The notes beneath the pieces were generated by a model. That model made no database searches. It worked only from the letters and a program-made list of their open reading frames with translations, and was not told where the DNA came from. The translations under genes and the position numbers were made by a program. This document shows, piece by piece, positions 27,983 to 37,625 of a stretch of DNA of 64,000 nucleotides (positions are counted from its first letter, which is position 1; the number at the start of each line of letters is the position of its first letter). Source of the DNA: DATJHM01 sp963777355 (GTDB lineage: Bacteria > Chloroflexota > Ktedonobacteria > Ktedonobacterales > Ktedonobacteraceae). Where the stretch lies: contig CAVZQK010000080.1 in NCBI GenBank assembly GCA_963777355.1, forward strand, positions 62,001-126,000, given 5' to 3'.

Positions 27983-28801
27983 ATGCTTGAATTTGAGATC
28001 CTCGCTCAGGGCTGTTACGGTCCTGAGCAGCTTGTAATTGATTATCAGCCGTCTCTCTCTATGCCTAAAACTCCCGCTATGCAAACGTGGATGGATACAC
28101 TCTGGGAGGAAAGACTCTCTCAGGCCAGACGCAATCAGACGCGACTCTTCGATACGCCGCTCTTTCGCCTGGTTGATGTGACCTCATCCCCCGCTCAGCT
28201 CTCTCTCCTGCTGGGTGATACTACCTACAAAGAATATGTGACTACCCGCGTACCAGAGTTTACTCAACATCATCAACTTGCAGAGCTCGGTAATGCTCTT
28301 TCGGTCTGCTCAGTCGTAGAAACGAGCGACCAGCATATCTTGTTGGATCGTCGCCAGGGCGTCGATGTCTATGTTGGCCGCTATCATGTTATTGGTGGTT
28401 TCTTCGAGCGCGAATTAGATAGGACGGGCATACAACCCGATCCATTTGCTGCCATGCGCCGCGAGATCCGTGAGGAGACCGGCATCCAGGCCGCCGATAT
28501 CCTCTCTCAACATTGCCTCGGTGCCGTCTACGATCTCGCCACTCCTCACGGCGAACTCTGTTTTCTAACCCGCCTGCATATTCCTCTTTCTGTCGTTCAA
28601 CAGGAGCGCACGCCGGAAGAGGACGAGATCAAACAGCTTCTCTCGCTCCATGTCACACCTGAAAGTTTACGCGACTTTATTTTGCAGCATCACGGTAACA
28701 TTTCCGCAACTGGTGAGCCTAATCTGCTTATGTATGGCTCTCTCCTGTTTGGGGAAGATTGGTTTTCTGCTTTGCTTGCGCAATTATCAAACGGCCCGTA
28801 A
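27983..28801 (+). CDS. Nudix hydrolase
   Basis: The 272-residue protein has a Nudix box spread over GGFFERELDR...AAMRREIREETGI, where an insertion lengthens the usual gap before the catalytic REIREETGI helix. Such enzymes hydrolyse nucleoside diphosphates linked to another moiety; the substrate cannot be told from sequence. Residues about 1-105 form an unassigned N-terminal domain, as in several two-domain Nudix proteins. The gene lies 21 bases after guaA and is probably co-transcribed with it. Its stop codon abuts the left end of the TnpB element. Confidence 0.85.
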   Translation: MLEFEILAQGCYGPEQLVIDYQPSLSMPKTPAMQTWMDTLWEERLSQARRNQTRLFDTPLFRLVDVTSSPAQLSLLLGDTTYKEYVTTRVPEFTQHHQLAELGNALSVCSVVETSDQHILLDRRQGVDVYVGRYHVIGGFFERELDRTGIQPDPFAAMRREIREETGIQAADILSQHCLGAVYDLATPHGELCFLTRLHIPLSVVQQERTPEEDEIKQLLSLHVTPESLRDFILQHHGNISATGEPNLLMYGSLLFGEDWFSALLAQLSNGP

Positions 28802-30412
28802 GATCCCGCGCTTTGAAGGCGGGGAGAGAAGGGCCTTCCTCTTTCGGTGGGATTGGGTGGGGGAATGACCACCTTTCTCTTGTAGTACTTGTAGTGCAGG
28901 ACCAAGAGGCTATTGCCTCTCTTCTCACACCGTGCTATACTTGCCCTCTCATCTGTTGTCTACCTTGTTTGCAAAGAAAGGAGTCTTCCCACATGGCACG
29001 CGAAAAGAAGCCTCGCAAGAAACGCGAACCTCGCCCCAAGAAAGACCCTCATCTGCGCAACAAGATGTACAAATTCCGCTTGTATCCTACAGGCAAGCAG
29101 ATCGGCAAACTGGAGTGGACCTTACGTCTGTGCAAAGAACTCTACAACGCAAGCGTGGAAGAGTGCCGCGAAGCCTACCGCCTGTGTGGCGTCAGCGTCT
29201 CCTATCAGATGCAGGCCGAGCAGTTGCCAGAGATCAAGGAAGATCGTCCTGACTATCAGGAGATCCATTCTCAGGTGCTTCAAGACGTGCTCAAACGGCA
29301 CGACAAGGCCATGCAAAACTTCTTTCGCCGCGTGCGTGAAGGCCAAACTCCCGGCTACCCCAGGTTCAAATCCAATAGCCGTTACCATTCCTTTACCTAT
29401 CCACAAGGCGGCTATGACCTCATTGGCTTGCCCAAGAAGAAGCAGGGGGAGAAGTGGGAGAAGAAGACGCTGCGGCTGGCCCTCTCCAAAATTGGTCATA
29501 TCAAGATCGTGGTGCATCGCCCGATAGAGGGCAAGATCAAAACTTGCTCTCTTAAAAGAGAGGGCGGCCAATGGTACGCCATCTTCAGCGTGGAGTACGC
29601 CTTTGATCCCTCTACGGTGTTTCATCCTTCGACGGAGGCGGTAGGCATTGATCTTGGCTTGAAGTCTATGCCGTGCTCTCCAATGGAGTCACCATCGACA
29701 ATCCACGCATCTACCGCGCCACCGAGAAACAGATCAAAGAAGCGCACAAGAAGCTCTCGCGGCGCACGCGTGGCAGTCATCGGCGCAACCGGGCCAAGCG
29801 TGAGCTCTCGGTGTTGTACCGCAAGACGCGCCATCGTCGCCAAGATTTCCTGCACCAGCAGTCGCGCCGGCTGGTCGAGCAGTATGGCACGCTCGTCTTT
29901 GAAGACCTCCAGATCACCAACATGGTCGCGAAGCCCAAGCCGAAGCAGGACGAGGAAACCCCCAGAGGGGGCACGGCGAGCGCGTTTCTGCCCAACGGAG
30001 CAGCCGCCAAAGGCGGTCTCAACAAGAGTATTCTGGATGCCGCGTGGGGAACCTTCACGCGATTGTGTGCAAGCAAAGCGGAAGAAGCTGGCTGCACCGT
30101 CGTCAAAGTGTCCCCACGCAACACCACCCAGGCCTGTAGCGGCTGCGGCTCCCTGGTCCCCAAAGACCTCACCGTCCGATGGCATTCTTGCCCGGAGTGC
30201 GGATGCGCGCTGGACCGAGACGAGAATGCCGCTCGTAACATCCTGGCGAGATACCTGCATCCTCAAACTCCTTTCGTGGTCAAACGAGAAAAGAAGCGAC
30301 GAACAACGAAAAAGCGTGCTGGGGCCGGAAGGGTCCCACAGCCGTCCGATGAGGAACCCGCCTCACCCGGCGACTGTCCAAGCCCCCTGCTTGAGCGGGG
30401 GGTGCTTCACTT
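28802..30412 (+). mobile_element. IS200/IS605-family TnpB-only element (IS1341-like)
   Basis: The left end carries a hairpin CCCGC/GCGGG at 28805-28823 and the right end a similar hairpin CCCCC-T-GC-TTGA-GC-GGGGG at 30383-30401. Both are GC-rich subterminal imperfect palindromes, as in IS605-group ends recognised by TnpA. Only tnpB lies between them, and no tnpA is present, so mobility would need TnpA in trans. The element begins directly after the Nudix stop codon. Exact ends were not determined. Confidence 0.7.
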
Positions 30413-30416
30413 TTAG
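28993..30416 (+). pseudogene. tnpB: TnpB RNA-guided nuclease (frameshifted)
   Basis: TnpB is the RNA-guided endonuclease of IS605-type elements and an ancestor of Cas12. The start has AAAGGAG upstream. The RuvC acidic residues are all seen: VGIDLGLKS (Asp), LVFEDLQITN (Glu) and LDRDENAARN (Asp). A zinc finger with CSGCG and CPECG lies before the last motif. The frame breaks near 29665-29668, right after the first RuvC motif, where one base is missing (KSYAVLSNG would be restored). Repair gives 474 residues. As given, no active nuclease would be made. The 3' end overlaps the right-end hairpin, where omega RNA is normally encoded. Confidence 0.88.
30340..30416 (+). ncRNA. Possible omega RNA (reRNA) 3' scaffold at the TnpB right end
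   Basis: In IS605-group elements the guide RNA is transcribed from the 3' end of tnpB through the right-end hairpin, with the guide taken from flanking DNA. Here the right-end hairpin (30383-30401) overlaps the last tnpB codons, as expected. The 5' boundary is not visible. This is inferred from family knowledge only. Confidence 0.35.
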
Positions 30417-30496
30417 ATGGTATACTAGCATCGAGAAAGAATGGAGAATTACCGCATCAGACAAAAATTAGCCTTCTGAGGGAAAAGGGGAAACTA

Positions 30497-30721
30497 ATGC
30501 AAATGGTACCACCACCACTTGACCCAAGACAAGCAACAGAATATGCAAAACTTAGAATTAAGGATCGGGAACGCAAAAGAGATCGTAACCTCTATCCAGA
30601 AGATACCTCAAATCCTTCTCAAAGGAAGCAGCTTCCCAGAAGCTGGTATGTCCTCCTACAATTCGCTGTTATTGTTCTTCTTGTTGTTGCTATCGTGGCC
30701 TTGTATCATCTTCTCCATTAG
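30497..30721 (+). CDS. Small single-pass membrane protein
   Basis: A 74-residue product starts at ATG with AAGGGGAAA upstream. The N-terminal 48 residues are hydrophilic and rich in Arg, Asp and Pro (KDRERKRDRNLYPED); residues about 50-72 form one hydrophobic helix (YVLLQFAVIVLLVVAIVALY) ending LLH. It would be a C-tail-anchored membrane protein. No family is recognised. Confidence 0.65.
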   Translation: MQMVPPPLDPRQATEYAKLRIKDRERKRDRNLYPEDTSNPSQRKQLPRSWYVLLQFAVIVLLVVAIVALYHLLH

Positions 30722-30755
30722 GAGCTTGATAGGAGATAACAGGAGGGATAGGTAA

Positions 30756-30780
30756 AGGGGTGAAGACATGCATCACCCCT
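30756..30780. terminator. Hairpin after the small membrane protein gene
   Basis: AGGGGTGA and TCACCCCT form an 8-bp stem around a 9-base loop between convergent genes. No U-tract follows on the plus strand, so a terminator role is only likely by position. Confidence 0.4.
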
Positions 30781-30838
30781 ACGATCAGGCTATCACATGA
30801 ACTTTCTCAAAGAGAGATTGATGAATTTGAAATCTGGT

Positions 30839-31297
30839 TTAGGCTGGCTCAATGCGCAGCAAAACCTCGCCTTTCTGAACTACGTTGCCATTCGTTGCGA
30901 CGAGGGCCACCACTTTTCCTGAGATTTCTGCTGTGATCTCGTTAAAGACCTTCATGGCTTCAATCAAGGCAATTACCTGCCCAGCATGCACGATATCACC
31001 TATGTTCGCAAATGCTGGCGTGCTCGGCGAGGCGGCTGAATAATAGACTCCAGTGAGCGGCGTGACTACTGCTACCCCCTGTTCTGCCTTCTTTGCCCCT
31101 CGTCCAGGCGCAGCTACTGCCGCTGGACCACTTTCGGATACGCTTGGGACTGCTGTCAGTACCATCCCTGGCTGACGCCGGATGATGATCTCTGTCCCTT
31201 CCTCTGTCAGCTCTAGCTCGCCGATGCTGCTTCCCTCAAGCACATTGACGATCTCTTCGATGCGCTCCAGCCACGATGTTTTCTTTGGTGTTTCCAT
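30839..31297 (-). CDS. accB: Biotin carboxyl carrier protein of acetyl-CoA carboxylase
   Basis: Carries the biotin that shuttles carboxyl groups between biotin carboxylase and carboxyltransferase. The 152-residue protein has an N-terminal domain, an Ala/Pro linker and a C-terminal biotinyl domain with the biotinylated Lys in ALIEAMKVFNEI, closing with VQKGEVLLRIEP. It starts five bases after the full-length fabF stop at 31303, so translation is probably coupled within an accC-fabF-accB operon. Confidence 0.93.
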   Translation of the reverse strand: METPKKTSWLERIEEIVNVLEGSSIGELELTEEGTEIIIRRQPGMVLTAVPSVSESGPAAVAAPGRGAKKAEQGVAVVTPLTGVYYSAASPSTPAFANIGDIVHAGQVIALIEAMKVFNEITAEISGKVVALVATNGNVVQKGEVLLRIEPA

Positions 31298-31302
31298 TTA
31301 TT

Positions 31303-32541
31303 CTACTCTTCGTACCTCTTAAATACTAGCGTGGTGTTATGTCCACCAAAGCCCATGACGTTGGACATTGCTACGTTGATATGGGCCTGCCGTGCTTCAT
31401 TTGGCACGTAGTCGAGGTCGCATTCTGGGTCAGGGTTGTGCAGGTTGATGGTCGGTGGGATGATGTCGTTCAGAATCGACTAAATCGAGATGACCGCTTC
31501 AACGGCCCCCGCTGCACCCAGGGTGTGCCCTAACATGGATTTGGTGGAGCTGACCGCTACTTTGTACGCGTAGTCTCCAAAGACGGTCTTGATTGCCTGG
31601 GTTTCGGCTCGATCATTGGGACCTGTGGAGGTGCCATGTGCGTTGATATAATCAACTTCCTCTGGTCGCAAGTTTGCTTTGCGCAACGCCTGCCGAATTG
31701 AGCGCACCAGACCTGTTCCACCTGGGGCGGGATCGGTGACATGATGCGCATCGCTGGTACATCCATATCCGACCAGCTCGGCCAGAATCGTCGCTCCGCG
31801 TGCTCTGGCAAATTCTAGCTCTTCCAGGATGAGCATTCCTGAACCTTCACCCATGACGAAACCGTTTCGATCTATGCTGAAGGGCCGGCTGGCTCCTTGC
31901 GGATCGTCGTTGCGGCGCGACAGCGCATGCATATTATCAAATGCCGCCATCGCAATTGGGGTGACGCCCTTCTCCGAGCCACCTGCGATCATGACCTTTG
32001 CATCACCACGCCGGATGGTCTCCCAGGCCTCGCCTATTGTGTTGCCGCTGGTCGCACACGCTGAAACGGCGGCCCAGTTGGGACCTTTCGCTCCGGTCAT
32101 GATGGAGACGATTCCGGGTGCGCCATCAATTATCATCATGTTGATGAAAAATGGGCTGATACGATCCGGTCCCTTGTCAAATAGGATGCGGAACTGTTCG
32201 TGTTGTGTGACCAGTCCTCCAATTCCACTCCCTATGTATACGCCGACGTCCTCGGCAAAATCATCAGTGATCTGTAATTTCGCCTGCTCTAATGCCTGCA
32301 TGGATGTGGCAATTGCCATCTGCTCATATGGATCGTTACGGCGAATCTCTTTGCGGTCCATGTATGGTGCGGGATCAAAGTTTGTTACCTGCGCTGCAAA
32401 ATGTACACGGTACTTGCTGGTATCGTATGCGGTAATCTCTCCTACACCGGAGCGGCCATGAATAAGTCCATCCCAGTTGGTCGCCAGGTCGTTTCCTAAC
32501 GAGGTAACCAGTCCCATGCCGGTTACTACTACGCGAGACAT
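31303..32541 (-). CDS. fabF: 3-oxoacyl-ACP synthase II FabF (in-frame amber stop)
   Basis: Condensing enzyme that elongates acyl-ACP with malonyl-ACP. GGAGGTGAT precedes the ATG. Catalytic residues appear in VSACATSGNTIGEA (Cys), NAHGTSTGPNDRAET (His) and STKSMLGHTLGAAGAVEA (Lys and second His). A TAG at 31480-31482 follows AVISI. The same frame then continues SILNDIIPPTINLHNPDPECD and GFGGHN to a stop at 31303. Read through, the length is 412 residues, exactly typical of FabF. One substitution (for example TTG or TGG to TAG) explains it; sequence error is as likely as mutation. The truncated product would lack the GFGG loop. Confidence 0.92.
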
Positions 32542-32552
32542 AAAATCACCTC

Positions 32553-33941
32553 CTAGATGCCGAGTGCTACGGCTTCCTCTTGTATAAAACGGGTGTAGGT
32601 GTCACCACGCAGAAAGCCTTCGTGTTTCAATAATCGCTGGTGGAAGGGGATAGTCGTGGTCACACCTTCTATCACATATTCGTCGAGTGCGCGTTGCATC
32701 CGTGCGATTGCCATTTCCCGCGTCTCTGCCCAGACAATGAGTTTTGCCAGTAGGGAGTCATAATGTGGGGGAATCTCATAGCCGGCAAAGAGATGGCTAT
32801 CAACACGCACTCCTGGCCCACCAGGTGGCAGATACTGCTCTATGGTGCCTGTCTGAGGACGGAAATCGGCACTGGCATCCTCGGCGGTAATACGACATTC
32901 TATGGCGTGTCCATGAAATCGTATATCTTCCTGCCGCAGTTGCATCGGCAGGTCGGCTGCAATCCGAATTTGCTCTTTTACCAGATCTAGACTGGTTACC
33001 AGCTCGGTTACTGGATGTTCAACCTGCAACCGCGTGTTCATCTCCATGAAGTAAAAGCGATTCTGCTCATCTACGAGAAATTCGAGCGTGCCCGCGTTGC
33101 GATATCCTACCTCCTGAACTGCACGAACTGCTTTCATTCCAATCTCGTCGCGCAGCTCCCGTGGCAACATTGGACTCGGCAATTCTTCGATCACTTTCTG
33201 GTTGCGCCGCTGACAGGAACAATTTCTCTCTCCCAGATGCACTGCATTCCCATAACGATCAACCAGTATTTGTATTTCGATATGCCGCGCTTTCGCTAAA
33301 TAACGTTCCAGGTAAATTCCATCGTCCCGAAACGCTTCTCGTACCTCGTTCTGCGCTACTGTGAAGATGTGATCAAATTCATCAGGTCTGTTTACCAGGC
33401 GAATACCGCGTCCACCACCACCGGCTACGGCTTTCAACATCAGCGGAAAACCAATCTCGCCCGCTGCCTCTTGTGCCTCGCTCAGTGTACGCAGAACACG
33501 CGTGCCGGGGAGCATCGGTAATCCTGCTTCGGCCATCGCTTTACGTGCAGAAACTTTGTCACCCATGACCGACATTACGCTTGCAGAAGGTCCTATAAAT
33601 GTAATATTTACATCACTACAGATCTCCGCAAAGCTTGTGTTTTCAGAAAGAAAACCATATCCCGGATGAATCGCTTCCGCTTCAGAGATTAAGGCGGCGC
33701 TGATGATGTTCGGAATATTTAAATAACTCTTCCCGCTTGCCCCCGGACCAATGCAAATGCGCTCATCTGCCATGCGTACAGGGAGGGAGTTGCGGTCCGC
33801 CTCTGAGTGGGCTATCACACTGCGTATTCCCATCTCTCGACATGCACGGATGACACGCAGCGCTATTTCACCACGATTAGCAATCAATATTTTACGAAAC
33901 ATATTACTTTTGATGAAGGAAACATGAGATTCATCCTCCAT
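32553..33941 (-). CDS. accC: Acetyl-CoA carboxylase biotin carboxylase subunit
   Basis: Carboxylates biotin on AccB using ATP and bicarbonate. ATG-grasp fold: FRKILIANRGEIALRVIRACRE at the start, ATP-binding glycine loop AVAGGGGRGIRLV, ERYLAKARHIEIQI, the catalytic HLGERNCSCQRRNQKVIEE and FLVDEQNRFYFMEMNTRLQVEHPVTE. ATG 33941 has GAGAGGAG five bases upstream; ATG 33902 (MFRKIL) lacks a clear signal, and 33992 is longer than the family needs. It overlaps no gene and precedes fabF by 11 bases, forming the head of the fatty-acid operon. Confidence 0.94.
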   Translation of the reverse strand: MEDESHVSFIKSNMFRKILIANRGEIALRVIRACREMGIRSVIAHSEADRNSLPVRMADERICIGPGASGKSYLNIPNIISAALISEAEAIHPGYGFLSENTSFAEICSDVNITFIGPSASVMSVMGDKVSARKAMAEAGLPMLPGTRVLRTLSEAQEAAGEIGFPLMLKAVAGGGGRGIRLVNRPDEFDHIFTVAQNEVREAFRDDGIYLERYLAKARHIEIQILVDRYGNAVHLGERNCSCQRRNQKVIEELPSPMLPRELRDEIGMKAVRAVQEVGYRNAGTLEFLVDEQNRFYFMEMNTRLQVEHPVTELVTSLDLVKEQIRIAADLPMQLRQEDIRFHGHAIECRITAEDASADFRPQTGTIEQYLPPGGPGVRVDSHLFAGYEIPPHYDSLLAKLIVWAETREMAIARMQRALDEYVIEGVTTTIPFHQRLLKHEGFLRGDTYTRFIQEEAVALGI

Positions 33942-34303
33942 CTTGCTCCTCTCAACCATAGGCCCTGCGTGAGGGTTGCTTATTGTAGGCAATTATATCA
34001 TGCTCCTCTCCTTTCCGGCTAGTAGCACCAAATCGATAACACAACTATTTACATGAGAAATATGGGGAGGTGTTTGCTGCCCTTCGACGACGAATGGCAA
34101 GAATACAGGGCGGAATCGCAAAAATTATTAAGCCAATGGGGCAGGGGAGAAAACAACAGAAGACCTCTGTGAAGGTATGAATGACATTCATTGTTCGTTT
34201 GTTCCTTTTATCTCTCTTCCGGTTTTGTTACAGACATGGCACGTTTCAGGCGAAAAAAAAGTAACGCCGCTGTATTCCTGAAAAGATGCTTGCTAAAAGG
34301 AAA
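33942..34303. other. Intergenic region upstream of accC
   Basis: About 360 bases contain no open frame with protein character. The accC promoter must lie at the left of this stretch, but no hexamer pair is convincing. Confidence 0.35.
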
Positions 34304-35260
34304 CTAGACTGAGATCGTTTGCGCCCGGAGATGAGTGCTACCTTTACTATCTCTCTGTACTATATACAGAGCACACTGCTTGCTTACATCGCTCTGGACT
34401 AGACCCTCAATCAAGACGGAACTGCCAGTCTCAATGAGGCATTGTTTTCCCTCGCGTATAAGACTTTTGAGGAAGTCAATCAGCCGCACCTGGACTTCTA
34501 GACTGAGTTGTTCTTCGGGATGCTCTAGGAGTAGCAGTGAGGGACTGGGGGCAAGCAGACCCAGGAGCAGGAGAGGAATTACCTGGGCAAATTCGCTTTT
34601 GCCTCCCGGCAAGGGCAACAATTTTTGACCTGCTTTACGCTGAATCCGCCAGCTTAATTTGTTGCGCCCCTTCTCCCTGGTATCCACCTGCTCCGCTATG
34701 CCCAGGTAGCGTAGCCAGTTATCCAGCGCATCTTGTAGTGAAATTTGAACCCGTTCTTCTCGATATGGATCGTAGCAATCTACTAGCGTTTGCCGATTTG
34801 CGTGATAGACTCCAATCGCAAATTCTCCTCGTGCGCCAACCTCATCTAGCTTGCTTGTAGGGGTAAAATGAGGCGGGGCGTCCTCGTCATTCAAACGCTG
34901 CTCGCTGAGATAGTAGACACGATTGCCAAAATAGTCGGTCATCTGCTCGCTAGCTTTTTCTAGATTTAATGCTCCGCGCAACAGGGAGATAGGTCTGTTG
35001 CCGTGGAGATCAATGATTTTACTTCGCGCTCTGCGCACCAGTTCTCTTGGAAGGAAGCCTGAAAGACCAACGAAAAAGTGTTCGCCGGAATGTTGTTCTT
35101 CTTCCTCTTTTGCAAGCTGCCGCTTGACTGGAGTATAGTTGAGTGTGCCCTGAAAAAGTGAGTGGCGATGATAGTGAAGGCGCAGTTGGGGATACTCCAG
35201 GAGTATTGCTTGAAGCTCCTGCTCATCGCGACTCTGTAATTTTTTCAAGTAGAAGCTCAC
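34304..35260 (-). CDS. DUF3696-like ATPase, C-terminal part
   Basis: The 318-residue frame has the C-terminal half of a DUF3696/RecF-like AAA ATPase: GKSEFAQVIPLLLLGLLAP, a Walker B-like SLLLLEHPEEQLSLEVQ and CLIETGSSVLIEGL, matching the usual LLLLEQPEIHLHP and VETHSEHL blocks but with several replaced residues. Its ATG overlaps the end of the N-terminal frame by 38 bases. A T6 run at 35240-35245 (A6 in the gene) lies in the overlap, and removing one base fuses the parts into 487 residues. Whether these are two coupled genes or one frameshifted gene cannot be decided here. Confidence 0.65.
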   Translation of the reverse strand: MSFYLKKLQSRDEQELQAILLEYPQLRLHYHRHSLFQGTLNYTPVKRQLAKEEEEQHSGEHFFVGLSGFLPRELVRRARSKIIDLHGNRPISLLRGALNLEKASEQMTDYFGNRVYYLSEQRLNDEDAPPHFTPTSKLDEVGARGEFAIGVYHANRQTLVDCYDPYREERVQISLQDALDNWLRYLGIAEQVDTREKGRNKLSWRIQRKAGQKLLPLPGGKSEFAQVIPLLLLGLLAPSPSLLLLEHPEEQLSLEVQVRLIDFLKSLIREGKQCLIETGSSVLIEGLVQSDVSKQCALYIVQRDSKGSTHLRAQTISV

Positions 35261-35768
35261 CTTCTGAGGTAATATCTCTTGTCAGTCGTGTCTTGCTTTT
35301 CTCTTCAGAGATATCTTGTACCGGCACATCAAACTCAAAGCAAAAGGCCAGGGTTAAAGCTTCAACAACAGGCTGTTCTACTCTGCTAACAGTGTGAGCG
35401 CGCGCCTGCTTTTCACGATGCAGTCCAAATGTAACATCGATACTGTAATATGCAGATTTATAGAGATCAATTACATCTTGTTCGTCCTCGTCGCGCTGAC
35501 AATCCAACTCAAATTGTACATGCAGCGTGCGTGCTGCACTTTCCTCAACAATTTCAGCGAATGTGCCTCCCTGGACAAACGGACCATTGGTAACGAGTGC
35601 CTGATGAAGCCCATGAGCACTGAGCGTTTGTGCAAGCATGGCAATAGATTGAAGAATGCCGCTGGTCTCTGTATCCTGATTGTCCGCAATAATGGTCATT
35701 GGCATAAGCACAATCTTCTGCACATTATTGAGCTTCTTAAAATTTTCAACCGCCCAGCTTTTAAGCAT
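35223..35768 (-). CDS. DUF3696-like ATPase, N-terminal part with lost Walker A
   Basis: MLKSWAVENFKKLNNVQKIVLMP matches the first strand of DUF3696 and OLD-like ATPases (usually ENFKSF...). Where the family has a Walker A loop of the form GxNxSGKST, this protein reads ADNQDTETSGILQSI, so the P-loop glycines and lysine are missing, while the following helix (IAMLAQTL) is kept. It would not bind ATP in the normal way. AAGGAT lies seven bases before the ATG. It overlaps the C-terminal frame. Families of this type often have defence or DNA-repair roles; none can be assigned here. Confidence 0.6.
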   Translation of the reverse strand: MLKSWAVENFKKLNNVQKIVLMPMTIIADNQDTETSGILQSIAMLAQTLSAHGLHQALVTNGPFVQGGTFAEIVEESAARTLHVQFELDCQRDEDEQDVIDLYKSAYYSIDVTFGLHREKQARAHTVSRVEQPVVEALTLAFCFEFDVPVQDISEEKSKTRLTRDITSEGELLLEKITESR

Positions 35769-35924
35769 TCCTCTATCCTTTTTGCCTGCGCCTTGTAAAA
35801 CGCCCTCTCTACCCAGTCTACACCCCTGAACCTAACAGCGATAAAGAGGTAGGGAGGCTTTCTACAACTTTGGAAAAGGGGCAAAGGTCTTGTGCCCCCT
35901 CTTTCTCGCCGTCGCCCGAAACAC

Positions 35925-35960
35925 ACGGTAGGGACCGGCTTGTCCGCGTCCTGCTTGCCG
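35925..35960. repeat. Dispersed intergenic hairpin repeat (GGAC/GTCC type)
   Basis: GTAGGGACCGGCTTGTCC followed by GCGTCC is a member of the short hairpin family also seen near 11884, 51963, 53660-53816, 56626 and 60951. It lies between the DUF3696-like and GH3 genes. Confidence 0.65.
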
Positions 35961-36074
35961 GGCTGCTTCTCTCCCTCGCCAAAACTGCGTCCGGGTCGAG
36001 AGGCATTCCGCCACTGGACCACACATTCACCACTCCTACGTCGGCTTTGTCTTCTCGTACTTCTCTGATCCAGA

Positions 36075-37343
36075 TTATGCAATGTGTTGCTCACTTCCAC
36101 CTAACATATTAGCAAGTTGCAAGCCCTCTATATGTCCAATAATAGCATACTGAAGTTTTAGCAATACAATGCGCGTGACCGAGGCATCAATCTGGCTCTC
36201 GCTGATCTGCCCACTTTTGACCGCTTGTAGCAGACCCTGAAGCATCGTCTGTGTCTCGTTCAAACCCCTCGGTCCTAAGAGGAGATCTGTCCCTGCCTGC
36301 ACTGCCTTAATTGCCGCTTGCGAGAGATCATACGTATTGCTCACACCACCCATCCAGAGCGTATCACTAATGATGACGCCGTGAAATTGTAACTGATCAC
36401 GCAGCAGTTTGGTGACGACGGCGGGTGAAAGCGAAGTGGGGAGCGTGGGATCAAGTCGTGGATTGAGAATATGTGTCACCATGACCATCGGTACAATACC
36501 TTCAGAGATCATTGTGCGGTATGGGACAAGATCGACTTGATTGAGCGTTGCCAGGCTGCGGTTCATTGTTGGTAGCGCAAGATGAGGATCAACGTTTGCG
36601 CTTCCCAGACCTGGAAAATGCTTCAGACAGCCGACAATACCACCAGCCGTCAACCCTTTTAAATACGCCTGCCCCATATCCGTGACCAGGCTGGCGCTAC
36701 TGCCAAAACTGCGCTGCGGCAGACCGGGATTATTGGGATTGGTTAACACATCAACGATAGGCATAAAATTCAGATTTAGCCCAAGCCCGGTTAAATCTGT
36801 GGCCGCTCCCTGCCCGGCATTATAAGCCATCTGGGTATTGCCGCTCTGCCCAATCGTCGCATCTGATGGACGCTCACCCGTAATCTGCCGCAGCTCGTTG
36901 ACAACACCCCCTTCGTAGTCGGTTGAGATAAAGAGCGGAATACGCGCCTGTCCCTGCATCGCCTTATTCAATCCCGTTAATTGCTCACGCGTCTGCGCAT
37001 TGCCATTTTTATTTTCGATCAGCACCCCGCTGATAGCATATTTCTGTATCATTGCCTGGAGATCAGCATTGAGCGCCGAGCCGTAGAATTCGACGATCAC
37101 CATCTGTCCCAGTTTCTGCTCCAAACTCATATGTTTGACAATGTCATCCGCAATCATCTCTTCGGTAATGGGAACACTGGTTGGTTCTGCAATTGTCTGC
37201 GGATGTTCAACCACGGTGCTTGTTGCCTTTGCTATCTTATGTGCTGGAGCCGCGCTAATCGTCGTACACGCACTACTTAAGCATACGCAACAGAGCATTA
37301 CTAGAAGGCCTATTTTGCCTGTCTGTTTTCCTATCCTACTCAT
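36075..37343 (-). CDS. Glycoside hydrolase family 3 lipoprotein (NagZ-like)
   Basis: The 422-residue exported enzyme begins with a lipoprotein signal (LLVMLCCVCLSSACTT). The GH3 fold shows LGQMVIVEF, ISTDYEGGVVNEL, NLNFMPIVDV, CLKHFPGLGSANVDPHLALP and the nucleophile region IISDTLWMGGV. The closest type is beta-N-acetylhexosaminidase. The conserved KHFPGHG is KHFPGLG here, although the DPH residues of the catalytic loop are kept. It probably acts on peptidoglycan or chitin-derived sugars outside the cell. Frame intact. Confidence 0.88.
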   Translation of the reverse strand: MSRIGKQTGKIGLLVMLCCVCLSSACTTISAAPAHKIAKATSTVVEHPQTIAEPTSVPITEEMIADDIVKHMSLEQKLGQMVIVEFYGSALNADLQAMIQKYAISGVLIENKNGNAQTREQLTGLNKAMQGQARIPLFISTDYEGGVVNELRQITGERPSDATIGQSGNTQMAYNAGQGAATDLTGLGLNLNFMPIVDVLTNPNNPGLPQRSFGSSASLVTDMGQAYLKGLTAGGIVGCLKHFPGLGSANVDPHLALPTMNRSLATLNQVDLVPYRTMISEGIVPMVMVTHILNPRLDPTLPTSLSPAVVTKLLRDQLQFHGVIISDTLWMGGVSNTYDLSQAAIKAVQAGTDLLLGPRGLNETQTMLQGLLQAVKSGQISESQIDASVTRIVLLKLQYAIIGHIEGLQLANMLGGSEQHIA

Positions 37344-37625
37344 AAAAAACCTGCCGTCTTTTGCTACCGCAATAGTATTGACGAATATATTCTACAACAA
37401 AAAATTAGCAATATTTTTTCATAAATAATTAATCCATCCTCGACTCAACCCTGCATTTTTTATGTCATCCTGACTGATTGTATCGTCTGAAAGTGGTCTT
37501 TGTTTCTGCCCACTTGATTAGCACAACGTAACAGAAGCTCTTGGATAACAATTTCTGAGCCACTACTTTTCGTAAAAAAATGGTATACTGAAAAAAAGTT
37601 TATTCGTTTTGTAAGGAACATTTGC

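Noticed and set aside
29622..30266. Long minus-strand frames opposite tnpB
   Set aside because: They mirror the tnpB coding sequence, lack ribosome sites and have no family-like motifs.
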